DNA from: CAZELM01 sp964512995
GTDB taxonomy: Bacteria > CSSED10-310
Assembly: GCA_964512995.1 (NCBI GenBank)
Contig: CAZELM010000060.1
Coordinates: 1-23,667, forward strand
Length of the DNA stretch: 23,667 bases
Reading direction: 5' to 3'
The notes beneath the pieces are model-generated. The model worked only from the letters and a program-made list of their open reading frames with translations, had not been told where the DNA came from and did not search any database. Positions 16,890 to 23,667 of this stretch are shown here, piece after piece. Both the position numbers and the translations under genes were made by a program. Numbering within the stretch: position 1 is the first letter of the stretch; every line of letters starts with the position of its first letter.

Positions 16890-18263
16890 TTATCCGACTT
16901 TCAGGCCGAACATCTTCAGTTTCCGGGAAGCGGTCTGACGGGTTACTCGAAGCATACTGGCTGCTTCCTCGATTGTTTTCGACCTGCTAGCAGCTTTTTC
17001 ATATAACGATCGTTCAGTCTGATGCAGGATACGATGGATATCACCCACAATAACGGTTTCTCCACGGTTTTCCGGCTCCGAAAAAGGGATCGGTTTACCT
17101 TTCAGATATTCCTGGCAAATACCTGAAATGCAATCCAGACTTCCCTGCATGATAATCTGGCGGATCAGATGATTGCATTCTCTCAGATTTCCAGGCCACT
17201 CGTATCCTTGCATATATTCCCAAATGCGAATAGCTGCTCGTTTCGACCAGAATCCAATCCAGGACTGAAACCAAGTGACCTCTTCGGGTATGAATCCCTC
17301 TACCATCTCATCGGCCATATGGTTGATCAGATTATCAATGATCCGAATTGCTGCACTCCTTTCGCATAACAGGTCTCTGAGTGGCGGGACTCGAATCACC
17401 GAACCCGACAACCGGAAAAACAGATCGCTCCGAAATCGATCGCGAAGGTATTCCTCTGTCCGATTCGTTGCAGCCAGAAGATGAAATCGGGATTGCAGCA
17501 TCCGGCTGCTCCCCAACGGGCGAAACTCGCCTTCCTGTAATACCCGCAGCAGTTTCATCTGGATATTGCTCGAAGCGTCACCCATCTCATCGAGAAAAAG
17601 AACACCACCTGGGTTCAATTGCTCCAGAATTCCGATCCGATCCTGAACAGCCCCCGTGAAAGCCCCTTTTTCATACCCAAAAAGTTCCGATTCCAGCAAT
17701 GTATCCGGAATATTGGGGATGCTGATCGGGATGTATCTGGGTATGTATCGTTGAGTCGGTTTCACAGCCGCTGTCAGTATCGTGCCGATGGTTCGGGCAA
17801 TGGCCTCCTTACCAACACCGGTCTCCCCCAAGATCAGAATCCGTCGCGGCTGAAGCCGGGTCGATGCCAGCAGAAACCGAAAATTCCATTCAAATACCGC
17901 GGTTATCAAAGAATCGACAAAGGGTTTGCCATAGATCACCAGAAGATTCCACTCCTGAAGCCGCTCCCAGAATTCCACCAACTCCAAGACAAGGTCCGGC
18001 AATCGTACCAGCAAAAATTCCGGAATCTGATGCTCCCGGCGCAACGCTTTGATAAATTCAGTGAATTCCTTTTTTATCTTCAGCACATTGCCTTTCTTCC
18101 CCAGGTCCATGTAAATAGGATAAAGGTTCTCGTGAATCGCGTGCATCACTTCAATCATCGGAATGGGTCTGTAGTTCACATCGATCTCCTTCTGACCGGA
18201 TCGAAAACTGAGACTGATCATGGTGATCCCAAACGTCCTTGTAACGACTCTCTTCTGTGCCAT
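16890..18263 (-). CDS. Sigma54 enhancer-binding transcriptional activator (AAA+, Fis-type HTH)
   Basis: This 457-residue regulator has a sigma54-activating AAA+ domain (about 138-370): Walker A GETGVGKE (146-153), GAFTGA loop (200-205) that contacts sigma54, Walker B VLFLDEMGD (221-229), sensor ATN (265-267) and the arginine-finger region SDLFFRLS (279-286). The C-terminus holds a Fis-like helix-turn-helix (TIEEAASMLRVTRQTASRKL). The N-terminal ~130 residues are not a receiver, GAF, PAS or ACT domain as far as I can see, and no phosphorylatable Asp context is evident. The signal input is therefore unknown. All catalytic motifs are intact. AGAGG lies 7 bases before the ATG. It is divergent from, and probably controls, the operon at 18443-20572, where a -24/-12 promoter is visible. 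The shared intergenic region suggests autoregulation. Confidence 0.93.
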   Translation of the reverse strand: MAQKRVVTRTFGITMISLSFRSGQKEIDVNYRPIPMIEVMHAIHENLYPIYMDLGKKGNVLKIKKEFTEFIKALRREHQIPEFLLVRLPDLVLELVEFWERLQEWNLLVIYGKPFVDSLITAVFEWNFRFLLASTRLQPRRILILGETGVGKEAIARTIGTILTAAVKPTQRYIPRYIPISIPNIPDTLLESELFGYEKGAFTGAVQDRIGILEQLNPGGVLFLDEMGDASSNIQMKLLRVLQEGEFRPLGSSRMLQSRFHLLAATNRTEEYLRDRFRSDLFFRLSGSVIRVPPLRDLLCERSAAIRIIDNLINHMADEMVEGFIPEEVTWFQSWIGFWSKRAAIRIWEYMQGYEWPGNLRECNHLIRQIIMQGSLDCISGICQEYLKGKPIPFSEPENRGETVIVGDIHRILHQTERSLYEKAASRSKTIEEAASMLRVTRQTASRKLKMFGLKVG

Positions 18264-18301
18264 CGGGATACCTCTTTGGAATCATCGCTCTTAACATAAG
18301 G

Positions 18302-18325
18302 TATAACATATAACATATAGTATGT
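18302..18325. promoter_or_regulatory. Candidate upstream activator site (repeat plus palindrome)
   Basis: TATAACA occurs twice in tandem (18302-18308, 18309-18315) and is followed by the perfect palindrome ACATA-tag-TATGT (18313-18325). Its centre is about 100 bases before the predicted transcription start of the sigma54 promoter, the usual distance for an enhancer. The stretch may also contain the activator's own -10. Confidence 0.4.
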
Positions 18326-18390
18326 AAAACAACTGCGTTCCATCCGGTTGAATTGCCTTGATCTTATTAGATCCAAGCAGTCCCTAAAGC

Positions 18391-18407
18391 TTGGTACAAG
18401 TTTTGCT
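18391..18407 (+). promoter_or_regulatory. Sigma54 (-24/-12) promoter
   Basis: TTGGTACAAGTTTTGCT has GG (18393-18394) and GC (18405-18406) separated by exactly 10 bases. It matches the consensus YTGGCACGrNNNTTGCW at all but two positions. The predicted start is near 18418, so the ATG at 18416 cannot be the start codon; the ATG at 18443 with AAGGAG is used. Confidence 0.8.
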
Positions 18408-18442
18408 GAGATAAAATGAAGACATTCCTAAAGGAGCTGATG

Positions 18443-19225
18443 ATGCATTCTTCCAATATTACCTTGATCCAATTACTGAAAACCGTATACATCCGTGCAC
18501 CGGAACGCCTGGAAGATATTTTTTACCGGCATGGAGTCAATCCGGATGATGCCAATATTTCCTGGCTTGTGACAGAGATCTGTTATGACGGCGCTAATTC
18601 AATCGCATCTATTTTTCGTAAAGGAGATGGTGTTCCCTATTCCACAATTGTCCGGGATGTTGCAGGTAAATTGAAACTCCGGGTGAACACTACAGATGAC
18701 GAAATTTCTCTGGAACAGAAGTGCCTGGAAGCGGTGATTCAGAAATATCTGGACTCAGCATCGTCAGAGGTTCAGCAACGTATTCAGGAGATCATCCGGG
18801 AAAGTGGCCAAAGCGTCGGCAATTGGGAGTTGTTCAAGCAGGGGCTGATGAATGGATTCCGGATCGGCACGCTGGGCTTATTGATCAAAGAGATTGGACT
18901 CCGAGCCACATCTCAGATTGTCAAACGGATTGTTTTCGTTATTCTTGGCGAGGCTGCCGCGCTTCAGGCAGGTATCCGGGCCGCCCAAATCGCCGGGTTT
19001 GCCATTCCGCTCCTAAATATCATCATGATCGGCTGGACGATCGTCGATTTAGCTGGTCCAGCATTCCGGAAAACAATTCCTACTGTTCTGGAGATTGCAC
19101 TTCTGAGGATGGAGTTTGGATCTGACTCGAAAGGATCTCATGCAAAAACGAGAAATGTGTTAAACACGCAAGGAAGTGAACAACTCAACCATATAAATAA
19201 TAAAGAAAAGCTTCAGGAAGGCTGA
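18443..19225 (+). CDS. YaaW / UPF0174-family protein
   Basis: This 260-residue protein begins at ATG 18443, with AAGGAG (18431-18436) 6 bases upstream; the upstream ATG 18416 falls before the predicted transcription start. It resembles E. coli YaaW (from memory): CYDGANSIASIFRKGDGVPY parallels GGDSIANKLRGHGKLYR, RDVAGKLKLRVN parallels LDVSKRLKLKAD, and FRKTIPTVLEIALLRM parallels YRVTIPAVLQIACLRR. A hydrophobic stretch with two likely membrane-interacting segments (about 150-210, e.g. LLNIIMIGWTIVDLAG) precedes that last motif. The C-terminal 35 residues are polar and unmatched. UPF0174 proteins have no firm function. It is the first gene of the sigma54-controlled operon. Confidence 0.75.
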   Translation: MHSSNITLIQLLKTVYIRAPERLEDIFYRHGVNPDDANISWLVTEICYDGANSIASIFRKGDGVPYSTIVRDVAGKLKLRVNTTDDEISLEQKCLEAVIQKYLDSASSEVQQRIQEIIRESGQSVGNWELFKQGLMNGFRIGTLGLLIKEIGLRATSQIVKRIVFVILGEAAALQAGIRAAQIAGFAIPLLNIIMIGWTIVDLAGPAFRKTIPTVLEIALLRMEFGSDSKGSHAKTRNVLNTQGSEQLNHINNKEKLQEG

Positions 19226-19240
19226 CATGATTACCATGTC
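19224..19240 (+). repeat. Intercistronic inverted repeat
   Basis: GACATG-attac-CATGTC is a perfect 6-bp inverted repeat overlapping the stop codon of the YaaW-like gene. It could form a small mRNA hairpin that adjusts expression of the two downstream genes. Confidence 0.4.
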
Positions 19241-19291
19241 CAACAACTTTCTGGTTATAAGATCCATTACTCATTGAGATTGGAGGATTTC

Positions 19292-19507
19292 ATGGATTAT
19301 CGACAAACGATCAATACACTTCTGACAGAGGAAGTAAAAGGCAAAGTCCGCGATATGGTACGAACAAATCCCCAGGCTGCAATCGGTGCTGGTGTGACGG
19401 CTGCGGTTGGTGCGGCGTTCGGTGGCCCTGTTGGGGCTGCGTTGGGAGGAGCCATTGGTGGATGGTTCGGCTCTTTTCTCGATCGCAAAAAAAATGACAC
19501 TAAATAG
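19292..19507 (+). CDS. Small glycine-zipper membrane-associated protein
   Basis: This 71-residue protein starts at ATG 19292 with TGGAGG 5 bases upstream (an in-frame TTG at 19274 is unsupported). A charged amphipathic N-terminus (LLTEEVKGKVRDMVRTN) is followed by an Ala/Gly-rich hydrophobic segment with GxxxG-type spacing (GAAFGGPVGAALGGAIGGW) and a basic tail (DRKKNDTK). Such glycine zippers pack helices inside membranes and occur in small pore-forming or membrane-binding proteins. No signal peptide is obvious. It lies between the YaaW-like and metallophosphoesterase genes and should be cotranscribed. Specific function unknown. Confidence 0.75.
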   Translation: MDYRQTINTLLTEEVKGKVRDMVRTNPQAAIGAGVTAAVGAAFGGPVGAALGGAIGGWFGSFLDRKKNDTK

Positions 19508-19528
19508 CGCTCAGCCGGATGAAGATTG

Positions 19529-20572
19529 ATGGTAAGTTTAATGAATCAGAACCAAATACGGATCGCACATATCACTGACCTGCATGTTGCGGTATCCCCG
19601 GAAGCAATACTGGATGCCATCAAACTCGCAAGCTATGCGTTTCCGGTTCTAGCTACGGTATGTTACAGTGCGGAGAAGATCATCAGAAAACTCCCATCGA
19701 CTGCCCGTATCCCAGCAGTGTTTTTTGGTATTATCACAGGGGTTCTTCTCGGTGCTGTCGGCGTAGCTGTCAATGATAAAATACGTACCATTCTTCAATT
19801 CATACTCGCACTGGCATTTCAGTATAATCGAAGTTATACCACGGATCGGGATATCCTCTTCAGAAGCATTGCCAGCCAGAACATCGATCATCTGCTCATC
19901 ACCGGAGATCTGACCAGTACTGCACGGGCAGACGAATTCGAGGTGATACGGGACGAATTAATACGATATGGCTGGTGGGGGGATAATGTAACTATTCTTC
20001 CGGGAAACCATGACAAAATCGGATTCCCTCGGTCGGTTCCGTTCACTGATTATTTCCCTGATCCGGAATCAGATTGGCCAAAAATCCAGGAATTGATTCC
20101 CGGTGTCATTCTGGTGGGATTGGATTCGTGTTTGCCACTCGACCGGGAGAATGTCTGGGATCGGATTTTTACAAATGTCCGTGGTTGTATTCAGCCTGAT
20201 TCGATTGATCGAATCCAAGATCTGATAACCATGAATCGCGATGCGCTGATGATCTTCGGTCTCCATCATCCACCGATCAATCGATCCCATCGTTTGATTC
20301 TGGAACCGCTGGAGAGCATGTATATGCGGGAACCGGAGAATGCGTTGCTGCTTCAGGAAATACTCAACGGCAGCGATCATGTGATCCTTTGCGGCCATGA
20401 TCATCCCCGTCGCCCGTTGTTCAGGCCCACGCCGCCTCTTCAGGTAACCATCGGCAGCGCATCCGGTTTGCGCAAGAGCAGTCAGATCACGTATACGATT
20501 TTTACTTTATCACACGGAAAGCCTGTTCATGTGGAAATGGTGGAGTTGCTTGCCGGACGTGACCTGAGGTAA
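19529..20572 (+). CDS. Membrane-anchored metallophosphoesterase with a hydrophobic insertion
   Basis: This protein of about 347 residues carries the full calcineurin-like metal site: ITDLHV (Asp17, His19), LITGDLTS (Asp127), LPGNHDK (Asn160, His161), FGLHHPP and LCGHDHP. It should therefore be an active binuclear-metal phosphohydrolase. Between DLH and GD, normally about 30-40 residues apart, lie 108 residues containing hydrophobic stretches at about 34-46, 61-82 (AVFFGIITGVLLGAVGV) and 85-98. These probably form a membrane hairpin that anchors the catalytic domain. Possible substrates include cyclic nucleotides or lipid phosphates; nothing decides. Start is uncertain: ATG 19529 or ATG 19541; neither has a strong ribosome binding site. 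It begins 22 bases after the glycine-zipper gene. Confidence 0.85.
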   Translation: MVSLMNQNQIRIAHITDLHVAVSPEAILDAIKLASYAFPVLATVCYSAEKIIRKLPSTARIPAVFFGIITGVLLGAVGVAVNDKIRTILQFILALAFQYNRSYTTDRDILFRSIASQNIDHLLITGDLTSTARADEFEVIRDELIRYGWWGDNVTILPGNHDKIGFPRSVPFTDYFPDPESDWPKIQELIPGVILVGLDSCLPLDRENVWDRIFTNVRGCIQPDSIDRIQDLITMNRDALMIFGLHHPPINRSHRLILEPLESMYMREPENALLLQEILNGSDHVILCGHDHPRRPLFRPTPPLQVTIGSASGLRKSSQITYTIFTLSHGKPVHVEMVELLAGRDLR

Positions 20573-20600
20573 TGGCATACAATCCCATTAACCCCGAATC

Positions 20601-20622
20601 TTGCAGAGATCAGAATCTGCAA
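20601..20622. terminator. Hairpin between convergent genes, possible terminator
   Basis: TTGCAGA (20601-20607) and TCTGCAA (20616-20622) form a 7-bp stem with an 8-base loop between the ends of the metallophosphoesterase gene and the convergent membrane protein gene. There is no T-run. Confidence 0.4.
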
Positions 20623-20638
20623 TTCCGAGTGATACCTG

Positions 20639-22546
20639 CTATCCGCGTTGAAGTGGAACAAAGTATAGCCAGTATAGCACTTCATGGGGTTTGAATGGAT
20701 CGAACCGTTCGACCAGATAACCCCACGGAAACAGATGGTGGAATTTATCTTTCAGCCATGCATTCGTGTTCTCCATATTAAAAAAGATAAAACAGACAGG
20801 AAGATCCTGAGGCTGAAATTCCATCACAGATTCATCGGGGGTTCGTTGACCGATGTTGGCAAACCGATACCGGGGCATTGGTCCATACCGGCGGCCTGGC
20901 TCATAGAGTGGAATCTCGATGCTATCGACATGAACCCATGGATTCACAATAACGACCTGATGCGTCGGCAGCAGGTTTCGTGCTTCATCTACTAAACTCA
21001 AACGCATCGCCGGGCCGAAATAATCATACATTCCCACCATGGAATTGGTTTTGACAAATATGTGGAGACCTTGAAGAAGAATAATGATCAGCAGACTGAG
21101 TGTCATCGCATGAGCTGCTCTGCGCCAGGCGATATGCGGAAAAAGGCTTGCCATACTGAACGTCAACTCCCGAAATGCCAAGACGCCTGCAACATACACG
21201 AGAGGCCACATGATAAAATTACGTCGAGGTTCTGGAAATACGATGAGCATGGGCATCAAGCCAAAAATATAATACATGGGTCCAACCCAGCTCCATCGCT
21301 TGATCATCGCGACGATGGAGATAATCAATCCGCCTATTACTGCATATGGATAAAAGACCAGAATCGGCTTCTTATCCCGGAACAGCAATATCAGAAAGTC
21401 CCGGATATTGATCTCCAGATTCCGCATGATGAGCGACAGCGGCTGAAATTCCTTTGTCACCACTCCGTCAGGCGTCTTATGCCAGATCGCATTGTCTGTG
21501 GCGAGAACTCCAAAATCGGATCGAAACATATGACCCAAATGGGGCAATCCTTGCAACTGTATCGTAATCACAACTCCCAGAATGATTAATCCGGTCAGTG
21601 GTGCAAGAAATTGACGGGGGCTGGCTTTAATACATTTGAATCCATCGACCAGGAACACCAATATAGAAAATGGGTATAACACTTTGGCGGGAGCATAGGC
21701 GTACCCGATCAATCCGACGCATAGTCCCAATGCCGCCCATCTGACCCAATGGGATTTCGGATGCCGGGAAATGTTTTCGGAAAAATACAGAATAGCCATG
21801 CCCAACGCTGCACTGATCGACAGAAAAGTGCCCATTCGGGATTGTGCGAGATGCCATGGTGAAATGGCAAAAACGATCAATGCAATGAGGCTCCAATATC
21901 CAGGAATGCACCATCGAATCCATAACCAAAAAAAAACCAGCAGAATTGTGGAACCGATCACTTCCGAAAAACAGACGGAAAAAACATTGATTCCAAATAC
22001 TGTCATAATGACCACCATGAGCGGAAGCATCAATGGGGATTCACCACCGGATTGAAGGTCATAGCCTTTTCCCTGAAAAAACTCAGGTGGCCACTGACCG
22101 TTCACCGCATGAACGGCTACCATTCCGGTGTTGCCGGAATAGGATTTCAGAAAAGGCGGAAATGATTCCAACTCCAACGACTTCAATCCAAATAGAAGCG
22201 TAATGACAACCAAACCAATCCAGGCTGGCATCAACCGACCGGATGTTTGCCAGAAATCAGACCGATCTGCAAATTTCACCAGATAAAACAACACAAGCAA
22301 TGCGCCACCAGCCAGAATCCATTTTGCCGGAACGGTTTGAAACGGCAGAAATTCCCGTTGAATCGCAATCAACGAAAAAATGGTAATCAATACGGTCAAT
22401 CGACCCTTAGTTCTTGATACGGCAGGCCGGATCCAATCCAGTCCAATGAGAATCCCGCCAATCATCAGAAAGACGGTCATTAACGGGAACTCGATTGGTT
22501 GGATCAGCGTCTGATATGGAATTGCGAGCAGAGGAATATATTTCAT
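20639..22546 (-). CDS. Multi-pass membrane protein, GT-C glycosyltransferase-like
   Basis: This 635-residue protein has about 11-13 hydrophobic segments spread over the first 470 residues and a soluble C-terminal part of about 150 residues (VHVDSIEIPLYEP..., RYRFANIGQRTPDESV...). The layout is that of GT-C glycosyltransferases (ArnT/PMT family 39 relatives), which use lipid-linked sugars at the outer face of the inner membrane. A run of conserved-looking text in transmembrane regions (AISPWHLAQSRMGTF) resembles the 'P..H..SR.' segment common in this superfamily. I see no clear DD/DE motif in the first loop, so catalytic assignment is tentative. The ATG at 22546 has no good ribosome binding site, and a slightly later start is possible. 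Monocistronic and convergent with the sigma54 operon. Confidence 0.65.
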   Translation of the reverse strand: MKYIPLLAIPYQTLIQPIEFPLMTVFLMIGGILIGLDWIRPAVSRTKGRLTVLITIFSLIAIQREFLPFQTVPAKWILAGGALLVLFYLVKFADRSDFWQTSGRLMPAWIGLVVITLLFGLKSLELESFPPFLKSYSGNTGMVAVHAVNGQWPPEFFQGKGYDLQSGGESPLMLPLMVVIMTVFGINVFSVCFSEVIGSTILLVFFWLWIRWCIPGYWSLIALIVFAISPWHLAQSRMGTFLSISAALGMAILYFSENISRHPKSHWVRWAALGLCVGLIGYAYAPAKVLYPFSILVFLVDGFKCIKASPRQFLAPLTGLIILGVVITIQLQGLPHLGHMFRSDFGVLATDNAIWHKTPDGVVTKEFQPLSLIMRNLEINIRDFLILLFRDKKPILVFYPYAVIGGLIISIVAMIKRWSWVGPMYYIFGLMPMLIVFPEPRRNFIMWPLVYVAGVLAFRELTFSMASLFPHIAWRRAAHAMTLSLLIIILLQGLHIFVKTNSMVGMYDYFGPAMRLSLVDEARNLLPTHQVVIVNPWVHVDSIEIPLYEPGRRYGPMPRYRFANIGQRTPDESVMEFQPQDLPVCFIFFNMENTNAWLKDKFHHLFPWGYLVERFDPFKPHEVLYWLYFVPLQRG

Positions 22547-22975
22547 TGTGTATATCGAAGTTCAAACAGAAGTGTTGTGTTTTCAACTACAACTGGACTA
22601 CACCACGATTGACGATGGAACCCACGATGAAGAGTTTTCAGAAGCTGATTGAACCGTTCTTGATGCCAGCTTCTCAACAAATCAACCATATCTCCCTTTT
22701 CCTCCCTTGTAAACTTTCAGTTCATTCGTCATATCATTGAAGCATTCCATTGTCAAAATGCTCCTGGATTGTCACCCACATGAATATAGCGAATCATGAA
22801 ACGATTGCGCTTTGCTGGTCTGACACCTCTCATTTTTTTCTCAATAGTTTGCAATAACAATCCTATAAAGCGATTTGACCCTTCTGATACTACTTGATAC
22901 CATTGATCTGACTCGATCCAACGACAGATCAATAGTCACTTATAAAATTCGTCATTTAAGGGAGGATTACTATTC
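22547..22975. other. 429-base region without a credible gene
   Basis: Only short shadow reading frames lie between the divergent membrane protein and collagen-like genes. It holds a 9-bp inverted repeat and a TATAAA near the right end (separate entry). No RNA gene or mobile element was recognised. Confidence 0.6.
22902..22946 (+). promoter_or_regulatory. Inverted repeat and -10-like box upstream of the second collagen-like gene
   Basis: ATTGATCTG (22902-22910) and CAGATCAAT (22925-22933) form a perfect 9-bp inverted repeat with a 14-base spacer. TATAAA (22941-22946) follows 8 bases later and lies 29 bases before the ATG. The right arm would overlap a -35/-10 spacer, a typical operator position. 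A good -35 is not evident. Confidence 0.4.
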
Positions 22976-23667
22976 ATGAAAAAGAACATACACCTATATA
23001 TCATTTTAGCTATTGTGTTAATGCACGGATTGATTCACGCTGAGTTTTCCAATCAAATCAATTACCAGGGTCATTTATCGGATGCCGCGGGAGACGTATT
23101 GTCCGGCAATTTCTCATTCACATTCACCATGTATGATGTTGAATCCGGCGGGTCGCCATTATGGAGTGAGACTCAATCCGGAGTCATTGTGCGTGATGGA
23201 GTATTCCATGTCTCTCTCGGAATTGTCACGCCAGTAGACCTGACTTTCGATTCCATGTATTGGCTTGAAATCGCTATCGATGGCGAAACTCTCGCTCCGA
23301 GACAGCCATTGACAAGCATCGGACAATCCTATCTCGCTCGGGATGTATATGATCAGGATATCCATCCTCGGAGTATCAGTATTCTGGGAGCGGGCGAAAT
23401 CGTAAACGCAGATGGTCATTGGGTTGGTAATCCGACTGGATTGATCGGACCAGTCGGACCCACCGGGCCTCAAGGACTCCAGGGGGAGCAGGGGCTTCAG
23501 GGTGATATTGGACCACAGGGCATTCAAGGTATTCAGGGACCGACTGGACCCACCGGGCCTCAAGGACTCCAGGGGGAGCAGGGGCTTCAGGGTGATATTG
23601 GACCACAGGGCATTCAAGGTATTCAGGGACCGACTGGACCCACCGGGCCTCAAGGACTCCAGGGGGA
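22976..23667 (+). CDS. Second collagen-like repeat surface protein (3' partial)
   Basis: ATG 22976 follows AAGGGAGG. The frame stays open to the window end (about 230 residues seen). A signal peptide (MKKNIHLYIILAIVLMHG...HA) leads into the same N-terminal domain as the gene at 10680: INYQGHLSDAAGD, LSGNFSFTFTMYD, LWSETQ, APRQPLTSIGQ and DQDIHPRSISI. The two are clear paralogues. Gly-X-Y repeats then begin (GPTGPQGLQGEQGLQGDIG...) in identical 30-residue units. The C-terminal domain lies beyond the window. Likely an exported trimeric fibre protein of unknown ligand. Confidence 0.9.
   Translation, partial: MKKNIHLYIILAIVLMHGLIHAEFSNQINYQGHLSDAAGDVLSGNFSFTFTMYDVESGGSPLWSETQSGVIVRDGVFHVSLGIVTPVDLTFDSMYWLEIAIDGETLAPRQPLTSIGQSYLARDVYDQDIHPRSISILGAGEIVNADGHWVGNPTGLIGPVGPTGPQGLQGEQGLQGDIGPQGIQGIQGPTGPTGPQGLQGEQGLQGDIGPQGIQGIQGPTGPTGPQGLQG
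23456..23667 (+). repeat. 90-bp tandem repeats in the second collagen-like gene
   Basis: Two identical 90-bp units (23456-23545, 23546-23635) are followed by 32 bases of a third that is cut by the window end. Each encodes 10 Gly-X-Y triplets. The last 45 bases of the unit resemble the 45-bp unit of the first collagen-like gene. Confidence 0.97.

Noticed and set aside
17619..18299. 226-residue plus-strand open frame opposite the sigma54 activator
   Set aside because: The opposite strand has all AAA+ motifs in frame; this frame has no known domain and runs into the divergent promoter region.

Overview
This window carries about 20 protein-coding genes from a bacterium with a Gram-negative-type envelope. 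The evidence for that envelope is two predicted lipoproteins, a ResB/CcsA (system II) cytochrome c maturation pair, an exported multihaem cytochrome and two secreted collagen-like surface proteins. Start codons are usually preceded by GGAG-type Shine-Dalgarno sequences, and ATG, GTG and perhaps TTG starts occur. I cannot place it in a phylum. Phenylalanyl-tRNA synthetase is of the archaeal/spirochaete type rather than the usual bacterial type, which together with collagen-like proteins suggests an environmental, perhaps uncultured lineage. The 100-N gap and an end inside a tandem repeat suggest a draft assembly contig.

Left part (1-5300): the tail of an Rpn-type nuclease gene, a SAM methyltransferase and a CAP-domain lipoprotein overlap head to tail. 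They converge on an M17 leucyl aminopeptidase gene on the minus strand, which is divergent from a five-domain ribosomal S1-like gene. A long hairpin separates the S1 gene from the next, convergent operon.

Middle part (5300-12260): a minus-strand cassette resB-ccsA-triheme cytochrome encodes cytochrome c maturation plus a client. Divergent from it are an NAD-dependent sugar epimerase and an ApbE flavin transferase lipoprotein. Next comes a collagen-like surface protein whose 45-bp repeats contain the assembly gap, closed by a strong intrinsic terminator.

Right-middle part (12260-16850): a minus-strand operon DUF2007-pheS-pheT-osmC-PH-like protein, with a good sigma70-type promoter in front.

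Region 16890-20572 is the most interesting. A sigma54 enhancer-binding protein without a recognisable receiver domain is divergent from a three-gene operon: a YaaW/UPF0174 protein, a glycine-zipper small protein and a metallophosphoesterase with a hydrophobic insertion inside its catalytic domain. Upstream of the operon is a canonical -24/-12 promoter with exact GG-N10-GC spacing, and about 75 bp further up a small palindrome. The layout resembles the PspF/pspA membrane-stress regulon, but the effector genes are different. I infer a sigma54-controlled envelope-associated system.

Right end (20639-23667): a large multi-pass membrane protein resembling GT-C glycosyltransferases, a 429-base gene-free stretch with a 9-bp inverted repeat, and the start of a second collagen-like paralogue whose 90-bp repeats run off the window.
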